Below, piece by piece: positions 7,523 through 16,330 of a stretch of DNA of 64,000 nt. The position numbers and the translations under genes are program-made. The first letter of the stretch is position 1. Each line of letters opens with the position of its first letter. The notes beneath the pieces are model-generated. The model was given only the letters and a program-made list of their open reading frames with translations. It did no database searches and had not been told where the DNA came from. The DNA is from Allorhodopirellula heiligendammensis. GTDB lineage: Bacteria > Planctomycetota > Planctomycetia > Pirellulales > Pirellulaceae. Location: contig NZ_SJPU01000002.1 of assembly GCF_007860105.1 (NCBI RefSeq), positions 1,539,739 to 1,603,738 on the forward strand. Direction: 5' to 3'.

Positions 7523-10111
7523 ATGCGCACGTTTGCTAGCCTGCCGGTCGCCATTGCATGGATCGTCGTCGGCTTCGTCGCCCTCGGGGTTGACGTTGTT
7601 GCCGCGGATTCGCCCGTTGCTGCGGATTCGCCCGTTGCTGCGGATTCGCCCGTTGCTGCGGATTCGCCCATTGTTGAAGAATCGCCCAGTGTCGGTGAAA
7701 TACCGCAAACGTCCGTGGAGTTTGTGCACGATCACTGCATGGATTGCCACGACGGACCTGATGGTGAAGGGGGGCTTGATGTCAGCGCATTGGTGAGCAA
7801 TCTCGATGACCCGCAGGATTATGACTCCTGGGTGCGCATCTACGACCGGATTGAAAAGGGGGAGATGCCCCCGCCAGAGGATGGCGGGTTAAGCCGCCGG
7901 GAGCTGAAGTCGTTTCTGCCTGCCACCGGGGATGCCCTCAACGACGCTGCGCGAAGGTATCGTCTGCGCGACGGGCGGGTTCAAGGTCGCCGGCTGACTA
8001 ATATGCAGCTGCAGAGCACATTGCAGGATCTACTTGGGATCGATGCACCCTTGGCGAGGTTGATGCCCCCGGAAACCCGTACCAGTGGCTTCGTCCATTT
8101 GGCGGATGCACAAACAATGTCTCATTTTCAGTTGCAGACTCATTTGCGGGTGGTCGACGCGGCCCTTGATGCGGCGATGGATCGGGCGATGGTGCCTCCC
8201 CGTGATTTGTCGCTCGACTACGGGCCGCCGAAAATCGCGAATAAGAAACCTGGTCGCCGCAATCGCGAACCCGAGCTCCGCGACGATCTCGCTGTGACTT
8301 GGTCGAGCGGTTTGATCTTCTACGGCCGTATTAACTCAACGACGGTTCCGCATTCAGGGTGGTATCGAATTACCGCGACGGCATCCGCCGTTCGGCCGAC
8401 CGTCGGTCAATCGGCGAAAGAGACTTCGTTGGCAGCCGAGCCAGGGGTGTGGTGCAGTGTTCGCAGTGGTGAGTGTGTTTCCAGCGCTCCGTTATTGGAC
8501 TGGATCGGCTCTTTCCGGGCGACCGAGCAGCCCCAGACGATGACATGGGATGCGTGGATTCCGGAGGGCCATATGCTGGAAATCCGCCCCGCCGACGTCA
8601 CATTGCCGCGCGGACGCTTCGCAGGCGGTCAGGTTGGATTCGGTGAAGGTGAAGATCAGGACATTCCCGGTGTGGCTCTCCACCATCTCACCGTCGAGCA
8701 GATCCATCCGGGTGGTGATGTCAAAACAGTTCGTCGCAGACTGTTTGGGTCAGATACGCTCCGCTGGGACAAAGCAGCCAAACGCAGCCTGCCGGATGTC
8801 TCTGCCCTCAGCGATGGCGAAATTGAGCAGCGACTCGCTGAGCAGGTCGAACAGTTTTCCCAGCGAGCGTTTCGTCGTCCTACCGAGCGTGAGGAGTTGT
8901 CGCCATTCATTGACTTCACCACGTCGACGTGGAGGCAGGCCCGATCCGGCGGCGACGATATCGCGAGCGCTTACGTGCAAGCAGTGCGTGCCGGCTATCG
9001 AGCGATTCTATGTTCGCCACGATTTCTGTATCTCTGTGAATACACCGACCCAGATGGACAACTCGATGATTGGGCGGTGGCGTCGCGATTGAGTTATTTC
9101 CTGTGCGGTTCGATGCCCGATGATGAACTGTTCGATGCAGCTTCGGCAGGCGAACTTCACGCCCCCGCACAGTTACAGGAGCACACCAACCGGCTGCTGG
9201 CGAGTCGCCGGGGGCAACGGTTCATTGCAAATTTCGCCGATCAGTGGCTCGATTTAGTTGATATCGATTTCACTGAACCGGATCGGCGTTTGTTTCGCGA
9301 TTTCGACTTGGTCGTGCAGAACGCAATGCTCGCCGAGACGCATCTGTTTCTACAAAAGCTGCTGGATGAAGATCTGCCGATGGCCCGCCTGATCGATGCC
9401 GATGCAACTTTTCTGAACGAACGACTGGCCCGCTATTACGATCTCGAATTCGATCAAATCGCCAGTGATGCGAGTCTCGACGGTGAAATGCGCTACGTTT
9501 CGCTTGACCGGAGTTCGCATCGAGGTGGTTTGCTCAGTCACGGTTCGATTCTGAAGGTTACCGCCAACGGCAACGACACGTCGCCTATCCTCCGTGGCAT
9601 CTGGGTGTGCGAGCGACTGTTCGGGGAAGAGATTCCGCCTCCCCCTAGCAATGTGCCCGCGGTCGAGCCAGACATACGGGGGGCGACGACGATTCGGGAG
9701 CTGCTCGCCAAGCACGAATCCAATGCGTCGTGCGCCGCATGCCATAAGAGCTTTGATCCGCCCGGATTTGCGCTGGAGGTTTTTGACGCCGGTGGCCAGT
9801 GGCGTGAGCGTTATCTCCAGATCCAAGGTGGTAAGTACAAGCCCGGCCCGCGTGTCGATCCGAGTCATACGATGGTTGACGGCCAATCCTTTCAGACATT
9901 CACAGAATTCCGCCGGCTGGTCGCCGCAAACGACGAGCGACTCGCCGCGAATCTGGCGGCTCAGCTGCTGGTTTTCGCAACCGGGGCCAAGATTCAATTT
10001 TCAGACCGGCCCGTTCTCGATCGGATCGTCGAACAGGCGAGCGAAACGGACTACGGGTTTCGTTCTATCTTGCATGCGGTCGTGGCATCGGACACGTTTC
10101 TCAATAAATAG
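7523..10111 (+). CDS. DUF1592/DUF1588/DUF1585 planctomycete cytochrome-like protein
   Basis: An 862-residue exported protein from the ATG at 7523, opening with a signal sequence (MRTFASLPVAIAWIVVGFVA). An N-terminal CMDCH (72-76) is a c-type haem-binding site followed by the typical KGEMPPPED segment. Next come regions characteristic of DUF1587, DUF1592 (VASRLSYFLCGSMPDDEL), DUF1588 (NGNDTSPILRGIWVCERL; second haem site CAACH in the CAACHKSFDPPGF segment) and DUF1585 at the C-terminus. The middle part has a probable carbohydrate-binding beta insert. The family is nearly exclusive to planctomycetes and verrucomicrobia, has no proven activity, and is typically followed, as here after 9 bases, by a DUF1552 gene. 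A short tandem repeat sits just after the signal peptide. Confidence 0.88.
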   Translation: MRTFASLPVAIAWIVVGFVALGVDVVAADSPVAADSPVAADSPVAADSPIVEESPSVGEIPQTSVEFVHDHCMDCHDGPDGEGGLDVSALVSNLDDPQDYDSWVRIYDRIEKGEMPPPEDGGLSRRELKSFLPATGDALNDAARRYRLRDGRVQGRRLTNMQLQSTLQDLLGIDAPLARLMPPETRTSGFVHLADAQTMSHFQLQTHLRVVDAALDAAMDRAMVPPRDLSLDYGPPKIANKKPGRRNREPELRDDLAVTWSSGLIFYGRINSTTVPHSGWYRITATASAVRPTVGQSAKETSLAAEPGVWCSVRSGECVSSAPLLDWIGSFRATEQPQTMTWDAWIPEGHMLEIRPADVTLPRGRFAGGQVGFGEGEDQDIPGVALHHLTVEQIHPGGDVKTVRRRLFGSDTLRWDKAAKRSLPDVSALSDGEIEQRLAEQVEQFSQRAFRRPTEREELSPFIDFTTSTWRQARSGGDDIASAYVQAVRAGYRAILCSPRFLYLCEYTDPDGQLDDWAVASRLSYFLCGSMPDDELFDAASAGELHAPAQLQEHTNRLLASRRGQRFIANFADQWLDLVDIDFTEPDRRLFRDFDLVVQNAMLAETHLFLQKLLDEDLPMARLIDADATFLNERLARYYDLEFDQIASDASLDGEMRYVSLDRSSHRGGLLSHGSILKVTANGNDTSPILRGIWVCERLFGEEIPPPPSNVPAVEPDIRGATTIRELLAKHESNASCAACHKSFDPPGFALEVFDAGGQWRERYLQIQGGKYKPGPRVDPSHTMVDGQSFQTFTEFRRLVAANDERLAANLAAQLLVFATGAKIQFSDRPVLDRIVEQASETDYGFRSILHAVVASDTFLNK
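7598..7687 (+). repeat. 18-bp in-frame tandem repeat (VAADSP)
   Basis: Four near-perfect copies of an 18-bp unit beginning gttgc(c/t)gcggattcgccc occupy 7598-7669, and a degenerate fifth copy occupies 7670-7687. They encode VAADSP repeated four times and then IVEESP. Copies two to four are identical and the first differs by one base, indicating recent slippage. The repeat forms a flexible acidic/proline linker between the signal peptide and the haem domain. Confidence 0.95.
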
Positions 10112-10120
10112 GCTTTCACG

Positions 10121-11425
10121 ATGAAATCGCAAACGACTCAGTTTAATTTCCAGCAGCAGCTGCATCGTCGGGCAGTTCTACGCGGCAGCGGCGTGGCGAT
10201 GGGCTTGCCCTGGCTATCGGCGATGCGATCGGCTTTTGCTCGTGAGAGCGATGGCGACGACCGCCCTCGCCAGCAGCCACTACGGTTCATGTCCGTGACG
10301 GTGGGACTTGGATTGGTTAGTGAAAACTGGATGCCCCAGGATGAAGGCAAGCAGTTCACTCCCTCTCGCTACTTACGCTCGCTGTCGGATTTGCGTGATC
10401 GTCTGACCGTGGCCTCCGGTGTGTCGCACCCTGACGTTACGGGCGGCCACCGGGCGGAGGCAAGCATTTTGACAGGCACACCGATGGGCTCGGCGGGGCG
10501 GGCGGTCAATACCATCTCGATCGACCAGTTGCTCGCGAAGCATTTAGGTAACGCCACGCGGTTTCCCTCGCTCGTGCTTGCTACCGGGGGAAGTAATAGC
10601 CCTTGCTATACCGAGAGTGGAGCGACGATCACACCGACGACTTCCGCGGCGACATTGTTTGCGGACTTGTTTATTGATGATTCGCAACAGGAGCGTACGA
10701 AGCAGGCAGCCCGCGTGCGCCAGGGCCGCAGTATCATGGATGTGGTTGCCGAAGACGCCCGCTCGCTACAGCGCACGCTCGGCCGAGGGGATCGCGATCG
10801 ACTGGACGCTTATTTCACCAGCGTCCGTGGGCTCGAGCAACGGATGCAGCAATCCGAAGCATGGGCGCGGCGTCCGAAGCCTGAAGTGGATGCGGACCAG
10901 CCCATCGATGTCCGGAATCCGAACGACTTGATCGGACGATTCAAAACGATGTGCGATGTTGTGAAGTTGGCGCTGCAGACGGATTCCTCACGCTTCATCA
11001 CGCTACACCTGCCTGGCACCGGTGGCGTGGTTCCTATTGACGGCGTCGACCAGGCATATCACTCGCTGAGTCACCATGGGCTCGACGAAACGAAGCTTTC
11101 GCAGCTGGCGATTGTTGAGGAGGCCATCGTCAGTCAGTGGGGCGACTTCATGCGATCTCTCGCCCAAGTCGATGATGCTCATGGCAGTCTGCTCGACGAC
11201 ACCACCTCGATGTTGACGAGTAACCTCGGCAACGCCTCTAACCACAGCAACCAGAACATGCCCGTGATGATCGGCGGCGGACCTTTCAGCCATGCCGGGC
11301 ACTTGGCATTCAGCCAGAAGAACAATTACCCACTCGCCAACTTTTACGTCTCCGTGCTGCAGAAGTTCGGATTGGAAATTGACCAATTCGCTAGCAGCAC
11401 CGGCACCATGAACGGATTGAGCTAA
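10121..11425 (+). CDS. DUF1552 domain-containing protein
   Basis: A 434-residue protein beginning 9 bases after the DUF1592 gene. The N-terminus has a twin-arginine-like export signal (HRRAVLRGSGVAMGLPWLSAM), normal for this family. The body shows the conserved order of DUF1552: HRAEASILTGTPMG, the NTISIDQLLA segment, ATGGSN, and near the end SNLGNASNHSNQNMPVMIGGG, similar to sulfatase/alkaline-phosphatase-superfamily DUF1501 proteins. Exported, probably periplasmic, function unproven. Pairing with the upstream haem-containing partner suggests they act together. Confidence 0.88.
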   Translation: MKSQTTQFNFQQQLHRRAVLRGSGVAMGLPWLSAMRSAFARESDGDDRPRQQPLRFMSVTVGLGLVSENWMPQDEGKQFTPSRYLRSLSDLRDRLTVASGVSHPDVTGGHRAEASILTGTPMGSAGRAVNTISIDQLLAKHLGNATRFPSLVLATGGSNSPCYTESGATITPTTSAATLFADLFIDDSQQERTKQAARVRQGRSIMDVVAEDARSLQRTLGRGDRDRLDAYFTSVRGLEQRMQQSEAWARRPKPEVDADQPIDVRNPNDLIGRFKTMCDVVKLALQTDSSRFITLHLPGTGGVVPIDGVDQAYHSLSHHGLDETKLSQLAIVEEAIVSQWGDFMRSLAQVDDAHGSLLDDTTSMLTSNLGNASNHSNQNMPVMIGGGPFSHAGHLAFSQKNNYPLANFYVSVLQKFGLEIDQFASSTGTMNGLS

Positions 11426-11428
11426 CTC

Positions 11429-12895
11429 ATGCGGCATATCACTCTCTTTTTACTCGTCTCGCTGACGTGGTTTTCGCAGTCCGACGCGCTCGCCGAGCGG
11501 CCTCAGGATGCACCGCCGAACATCGTGCTCTTTGTGGCCGATGATCTGGGCTATGCCGAACTGGGATGCTATGGCCAGAAAATCATTCGTACCCCACGAA
11601 TTGATGAGATGGCGAGCCAGGGAATTCGATTCACGAATTTTTATAGCGGCAATGCGGTCTGTGCCCCCAGCCGCTGTTGTCTGATGACAGGCAAGCATCC
11701 TGGCCACGCCTTCGTTCGTGGGAACGCGAATCCGAAGCACGATCCGGAGTTTGCCAAACAGATGGGCTTCGAATTCCCCGGTCAAATCCCCATTCCAGCC
11801 GACGAAATCACCTTGGCGGAACTGCTCCAGCAGCGCGGCTACGCAACGGGTGCCTTCGGCAAGTGGGGACTCGGCCATTTCGGCACCTCGGGTGATCCGA
11901 ATACCAACGGCTTCGACCTCTTCTATGGTTATAACTGCCAAGTCCACGCGCACAGTCACTACCCGACGTTCCTGTGGCGGAATCGTGTGAAAGAACCGCA
12001 ACCGGGCAATACGCGTTCACTGACCGGAGAAACCTATTCGCAGGACCAGTTTGTCAGTGAAGCGTGCGCCTTTATCAAGAACAATTCCGACGGGCCGTTT
12101 TTTGTCTTCATGCCGATGGTCGTGCCCCACCTCTCGATCCAGGTTCCAGAGGAGTCGCTTCAGCCCTATCTCGAAACGATTGAGGAAGCGGACTATGTGC
12201 ACAAAGGGTATCTGCAGCATCCCCATCCGCGAGCAGGCTACGCCGCCATGGTCACCCACATGGACGCTGGTATCGGACAGGTGATCGATCAAGTCGAGTC
12301 GCTTGGTTTGACCGGTGATACGTTGTTTCTATTCACTTCCGATAACGGACCCACCTACGATCGGCTGGGAGGATCGGACAGCGATTTCTTTCAATCAGCC
12401 GGACCGCTCAAGGGATTGAAGGGCCAGATGGATGAGGGTGGGATTCGGATCCCGTTGGTTGCAAGTTGGCAGGGACACATCGCCGGACCCCGGCAAAGCG
12501 ACTGGATCGGTGCGTGGTGGGACTTTTTGCCAACGCTCTGCGAAGTCGCTGGGCAAACGCCACCGGCGGCAATTGATGGTGTCAGTTTCTTGCCCACGCT
12601 ATTGGGTGATGCTCAGGAGCAACCCGAGCATGAGTTCCTGTACTGGGAATCGCCCGGTTACTCTGGCCAGCAAGCAGTCCGCCTGGGAGAGTGGAAGGCG
12701 ATTCGCAAGGGATTGTCAAAGCGGCCCAAACGCGGCGAGCCGATCCCAAGTTGGCAACTCTACAATCTCGATAGTGATATTGGGGAAACTACCGACGTCG
12801 CCGCCGAGCATCCTGAGGTGATCGCCAGAGTCGAATCGATCGCTGCTCGCGAGCACACGCCCAGCGACCAGTTCCCATTGCGTGCGATCGACTGA
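11429..12895 (+). CDS. Secreted arylsulfatase (family S1)
   Basis: A 488-residue sulfatase with a signal peptide (first 22 residues, MRHITLFLLVSLTWFSQSDALA). The metal-binding start of the fold is IVLFVADDLGYAELGC (Asp38, Asp39), and the formylglycine motif is CAPSR (78-82) followed by CCLMTGKHPG. FGKWGLGH provides the conserved lysine region, and FTSDNGPTYD the second Asp/Asn metal pair. It starts three bases after the DUF1552 stop, so it belongs to the same transcript. The enzyme should hydrolyse sulfate esters once Cys78 is converted to formylglycine; the substrate is unknown. Confidence 0.92.
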   Translation: MRHITLFLLVSLTWFSQSDALAERPQDAPPNIVLFVADDLGYAELGCYGQKIIRTPRIDEMASQGIRFTNFYSGNAVCAPSRCCLMTGKHPGHAFVRGNANPKHDPEFAKQMGFEFPGQIPIPADEITLAELLQQRGYATGAFGKWGLGHFGTSGDPNTNGFDLFYGYNCQVHAHSHYPTFLWRNRVKEPQPGNTRSLTGETYSQDQFVSEACAFIKNNSDGPFFVFMPMVVPHLSIQVPEESLQPYLETIEEADYVHKGYLQHPHPRAGYAAMVTHMDAGIGQVIDQVESLGLTGDTLFLFTSDNGPTYDRLGGSDSDFFQSAGPLKGLKGQMDEGGIRIPLVASWQGHIAGPRQSDWIGAWWDFLPTLCEVAGQTPPAAIDGVSFLPTLLGDAQEQPEHEFLYWESPGYSGQQAVRLGEWKAIRKGLSKRPKRGEPIPSWQLYNLDSDIGETTDVAAEHPEVIARVESIAAREHTPSDQFPLRAID

Positions 12896-13023
12896 GCGGT
12901 GCATGCGGAACTCGTGACTGCAAGGTAATTGAGGCGAAGCCGGCATGTATCGGCTTGGTCAGCGTGGAGGTGATCACTGAGCCTCTGCAGCGATCGTCTC
13001 GGACCACACAGCGTTGTCTCCAC

Positions 13024-13039
13024 AGGCCCAACAGGGCCT
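13024..13039 (+). terminator. Possible weak terminator hairpin
   Basis: AGGCCC and GGGCCT form a perfect 6-bp stem around an AACA loop, followed by CTCTCTC rather than a true T run. It lies 128 bases after the sulfatase stop and just before a promoter-like sequence. The lack of a T tract makes this tentative. Confidence 0.3.
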
Positions 13040-13068
13040 CTCTCTCGCAGCAGCATCGATGCGTCCCC

Positions 13069-13096
13069 TTGCATCTCGATCACATGTGGCTATAAT
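13069..13096 (+). promoter_or_regulatory. Sigma70-like promoter for the sulfatase run
   Basis: TTGCAT (13069-13074) and a perfect TATAAT (13091-13096) are separated by 16 bases. Transcription would start near 13103 and give a leader of about 135 bases before the sulfatase ATG at 13239. It is the best match seen ahead of the sulfatase block. Confidence 0.4.
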
Positions 13097-13238
13097 CTAT
13101 AGAGCATCGATCGCCTGCAGGAAGTGAAAGGATCCGTACCGCTTTCCGCTGCTTAGCGGGCATCGTTAGCCGCTCGAGTTCCCCACGCTTGGCACCGCAG
13201 CGAGTGCGCGTGCATCCCACCATCTCGAAGACGCGAAT

Positions 13239-14783
13239 ATGCAGCTCAACGGTCTTGGTTTCTACCCAGCTTGTTTCTACCCAGCTTTACGGATCGCTCT
13301 CCTCTTAACAGCGATCGTACCGGTGACGTCGGGAGCGTGTCTCGGTAAGTCACCCAATATTGTGTTCGTGCTCACTGACGACCAAGCCCCGTGGGCAATG
13401 GGATGGGCCGTTAAGGAGGGGCAGTACGTGGGGGTTCCGCCCGCAGTGACGCCGAACATGGACCGGCTGGCTCGTGAAGGGATGACATTCACCAACTTCT
13501 TTTGCACCACGCCGGTCTGCAGTCCATCACGGGCGTCCTTGGCGACAGGACGATACGCGAGCGAATGGGGTATCGACGACTTTATCCCCATGCCGGGGCA
13601 CATTCTATTTGATGCTCGGCACCAGGTCGCGCTCGACCCGGCCGCTTCGACTACGTTCGCCGAGGTACTGCAATCCGCCGGATATTATACCGGCTTGGTA
13701 GGTAAGTGGCATCTTGGTGACTGGACGTTTGCGGGCAATGAAAAGTTTCATCCTACGAATCAGGGCTTTGACTATTTCATGGGACTCTACTCCGGAGGCA
13801 CCACCCCTGATGATCCGGTCCTCGAAAAGGATGGGAAGGAGCAAAAGTTTGCAGGTTTGACCACTGATATTCTGACTGACCACGCCATCCAATTTATTGA
13901 AGACTCGCAGCAACAAAGCGATCCGTTTTTATTGTGTTTGCACACCCGAGCGCCCCACGGTCGTTGGCTACCGGTGGCACCCGAGGACTGGGAACCGTAC
14001 GAGCAGCTGGATCCTGAGATCCCCAACCCTGATTATCCGGACTTGAATGTCAAGAAGGTCAAACGCGACATGCGGGAGTACTTGGCCAGCACGAGTGGAG
14101 TGGATCGGAATCTTGGTCGCGTGCTTGATAAGTTAGATGAGTTGGATATCGCCGATGACACCATTGTCATTTTCACGTCGGATCATGGCTACAACATGGG
14201 GCACAACGGAATTGTTCATAAGGGCAACGGTATTTGGGCAACGCGTACTAAGCCTCCTGGAGAGTTTCATCATGGCACGCGAGTCATCTCGGATAAGTAT
14301 CGGCCAAACATGTATGATCTCTCGCTGAAGGTGCCCGCAATCATCCGCTGGCCGGGAGTCACCTCTCCAGGCAGTGTCACTGACAATACTGTGACCAGTC
14401 TCGATCTTTATCCAACACTCTTGACGATGGCCGGAGTGCAGCCTCCTGAAGATCTTATTATTCGCGGTCGTGATTTGACAGAGATGTTGTCTGGCAAGAC
14501 GGTCAACGATTGGGACCAGGATTACTTTGGTCAGTACAGCATGATTCACTACGCCGTCGCCACGATGCGTTGCTATCGCACGCCACGCTATAAATTAATT
14601 CGGGACTTTCACAATGCGGGGCGTGACGAGTTCTTTGATCTGGAATCAGATCCTGCTGAATCGAATAACCTTATAGATGATCCCGACCCCCAAATTCAGC
14701 ACGTCATCGCACGGCTACATGAGAAGCTACTGGCGAGGATGGAAGAAATTAAAGATCCTGCTCTGGACCAATTCGCACACTAA
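13239..14783 (+). CDS. Secreted sulfatase (family S1)
   Basis: A 514-residue sulfatase. The N-terminal 33 residues act as signal peptide and contain a duplicated FYPA block made by a 15-bp tandem repeat. Metal-binding start is NIVFVLTDDQAPW; formylglycine motif CSPSR (94-98) followed by ASLATGRY; VGKWHLGDW is the active-site lysine/histidine segment; FTSDHGYNMGHNG is the C-terminal metal site. An insertion around the GNGIWATRTKPPGEF segment precedes PAIIRWPG. It is followed after 14 bases by another sulfatase, consistent with an operon. Confidence 0.92.
   Translation: MQLNGLGFYPACFYPALRIALLLTAIVPVTSGACLGKSPNIVFVLTDDQAPWAMGWAVKEGQYVGVPPAVTPNMDRLAREGMTFTNFFCTTPVCSPSRASLATGRYASEWGIDDFIPMPGHILFDARHQVALDPAASTTFAEVLQSAGYYTGLVGKWHLGDWTFAGNEKFHPTNQGFDYFMGLYSGGTTPDDPVLEKDGKEQKFAGLTTDILTDHAIQFIEDSQQQSDPFLLCLHTRAPHGRWLPVAPEDWEPYEQLDPEIPNPDYPDLNVKKVKRDMREYLASTSGVDRNLGRVLDKLDELDIADDTIVIFTSDHGYNMGHNGIVHKGNGIWATRTKPPGEFHHGTRVISDKYRPNMYDLSLKVPAIIRWPGVTSPGSVTDNTVTSLDLYPTLLTMAGVQPPEDLIIRGRDLTEMLSGKTVNDWDQDYFGQYSMIHYAVATMRCYRTPRYKLIRDFHNAGRDEFFDLESDPAESNNLIDDPDPQIQHVIARLHEKLLARMEEIKDPALDQFAH
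13258..13287 (+). repeat. 15-bp tandem duplication in a signal peptide
   Basis: gtttctacccagctt occurs twice in direct succession (13258-13272 and 13273-13287), duplicating five residues in the signal-peptide region of the sulfatase without breaking the frame. The copies are identical, so the duplication is recent. Confidence 0.95.
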
Positions 14784-14797
14784 TCGGGTTTCAATCA

Positions 14798-16330
14798 ATG
14801 TTCCGATCAAATCGGCTTCACCATACCGTCCCCGTGGTGCGTTTGTCTTTGTATAACAGCCTCTTCGTCTGGGGGCTCGCGACTGCCGGGTGTGTCCTCT
14901 TCGCTGCTTGCCTCCATCGTGCCAATGCCCAAGACGTGCCGACGGCTTCCCAGATGAACGTCTTGTTCATTGCAGTCGACGACATGCGAGTGGAACTTGG
15001 TTGTTATGGATCACCGATTGTCCAATCACCCCATTTGGATGGATTGGCCGAGCGGAGTTTGGTCTTCGATCGTGCTTACTGCCAGCAATCGGTGTGCAAT
15101 CCTTCGCGAGCGTCGATGCTCACCGGTCTGCGGTTGGACACGTTAGGGATTGGAGATTTGGAAACGCATTTTCGACAGCGGGATCCCAGTATCGTCACGC
15201 TGCCGCAGCTATTTAAAAATAACGACTATCAAGCCCATGGCATTGGGAAGATTTTCCATAACTTTCGGCAGGACGAATTCCAAGGTGACCGAGCTTCGTG
15301 GAGTGTGGAGCAGCAGTTGCACTACGGGAATCACAATAAGAATCCTGCTGAGGTCGAAGGTGTACTGCCTGCTGATCAGGCCGGTGTTGCTCGAGCCGAA
15401 CGACGTGACGTGCCTGATGATGCCTACTGGGACGGCCAGATTGCGGACCTTGCTGTCGAGCGTCTTCGTGAACTACGCGGCGAACCGTTCTTCCTGGGGG
15501 TTGGGTTTTGGAAGCCACACTTGCCGTTCAACGCGCCGGCCAAGTATTGGGATCAATATGATTTCGACCAAGTCGGTATGCCCGTCAATCCGCTGCCACC
15601 TGAGAACGTGCCCGCCTTGGCAATGCATGATGGCAAGGAGTTGATGAGAAATTTCCCTGATGGATTGACAGACGATCAAGTTCGCCTGTTTCGCCATGGC
15701 TATTACGCAGCGATCAGTTACGTCGATGCGCAGATTGGCAAGGTATTGGACGAGCTGGATCGACTCGGGTTGCGTGAATCCACGATTGTTGTGTTCTGGT
15801 CTGATCATGGGTTCCACTTAGGTGAGCATGATCTGTGGTGCAAGACATCTAATTTCGAGCTCGATGCTCGCGTTCCTCTGATGATCTCGGTTCCTGGCAG
15901 CCCGAGCCAAGCACAACGGACTGACGCTTTGGTCGAGTTGCTCGACGTCTATCCAACCCTTGCGGATCTCTGTGGTCTGACGCCCCCCGATAATCTGGAA
16001 GGCTTGAGTATGCAGCCCATCCTTGACGACCCACGGGCGACGATCCACGACGCGGTGCTCACTCAACATCCACGGCCCCCCTACGCTCAAAAGAATCGCC
16101 CTTTCACTGAAATGGGATACTCCATCCGCACGCCCGGATATCGCTACACGCAGTGGCTGGACCTTGCGTCGGGAAATGTCGTCGCCACGGAATTGTACGA
16201 TCACGGGCAGAATCCCCTGGAAACCGTTAACTTGTCCGGTCGCGACAACGTTGCGGCCATCGAGCGTGTACTCGCCAAGAAGCTCGAAGGCCTCGCTCGC
16301 ATCGATACCTTTCGTGAGGCCAGTCAATGA
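14798..16330 (+). CDS. Iduronate-2-sulfatase-like secreted sulfatase
   Basis: A 510-residue sulfatase with an N-terminal hydrophobic export segment (about residues 20-45, ending RANAQ). The start NVLFIAVDDMRVELGCYG, formylglycine motif CNPSR (100-104) with ASMLTGLRLDT, and the later GIGKIFHN and GFWKPHLPFNAP segments are the pattern of the iduronate-2-sulfatase subgroup rather than the arylsulfatase A pattern. SDHGFHLGEHDLW is the C-terminal metal and substrate-binding segment. Its stop overlaps the ATG of the next sulfatase by four bases (ATGA). Substrate is likely a sulfated uronic acid or related sugar, by family analogy only. Confidence 0.92.
   Translation: MFRSNRLHHTVPVVRLSLYNSLFVWGLATAGCVLFAACLHRANAQDVPTASQMNVLFIAVDDMRVELGCYGSPIVQSPHLDGLAERSLVFDRAYCQQSVCNPSRASMLTGLRLDTLGIGDLETHFRQRDPSIVTLPQLFKNNDYQAHGIGKIFHNFRQDEFQGDRASWSVEQQLHYGNHNKNPAEVEGVLPADQAGVARAERRDVPDDAYWDGQIADLAVERLRELRGEPFFLGVGFWKPHLPFNAPAKYWDQYDFDQVGMPVNPLPPENVPALAMHDGKELMRNFPDGLTDDQVRLFRHGYYAAISYVDAQIGKVLDELDRLGLRESTIVVFWSDHGFHLGEHDLWCKTSNFELDARVPLMISVPGSPSQAQRTDALVELLDVYPTLADLCGLTPPDNLEGLSMQPILDDPRATIHDAVLTQHPRPPYAQKNRPFTEMGYSIRTPGYRYTQWLDLASGNVVATELYDHGQNPLETVNLSGRDNVAAIERVLAKKLEGLARIDTFREASQ

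Larger units (their letters stand above)
12896..13238 (+). other. Intergenic region, 343 bases
   Basis: No coding sequence is supported here. It contains a small perfect hairpin (13024-13039) and a promoter-like pair (13069-13096) annotated separately, which suggests a transcription boundary between the first sulfatase and the following sulfatase run. Confidence 0.6.

Noticed and set aside
9350-9997. 215-codon frame on the minus strand
   Set aside because: Antisense to the DUF1592 gene, whose motifs are unambiguous across this stretch.
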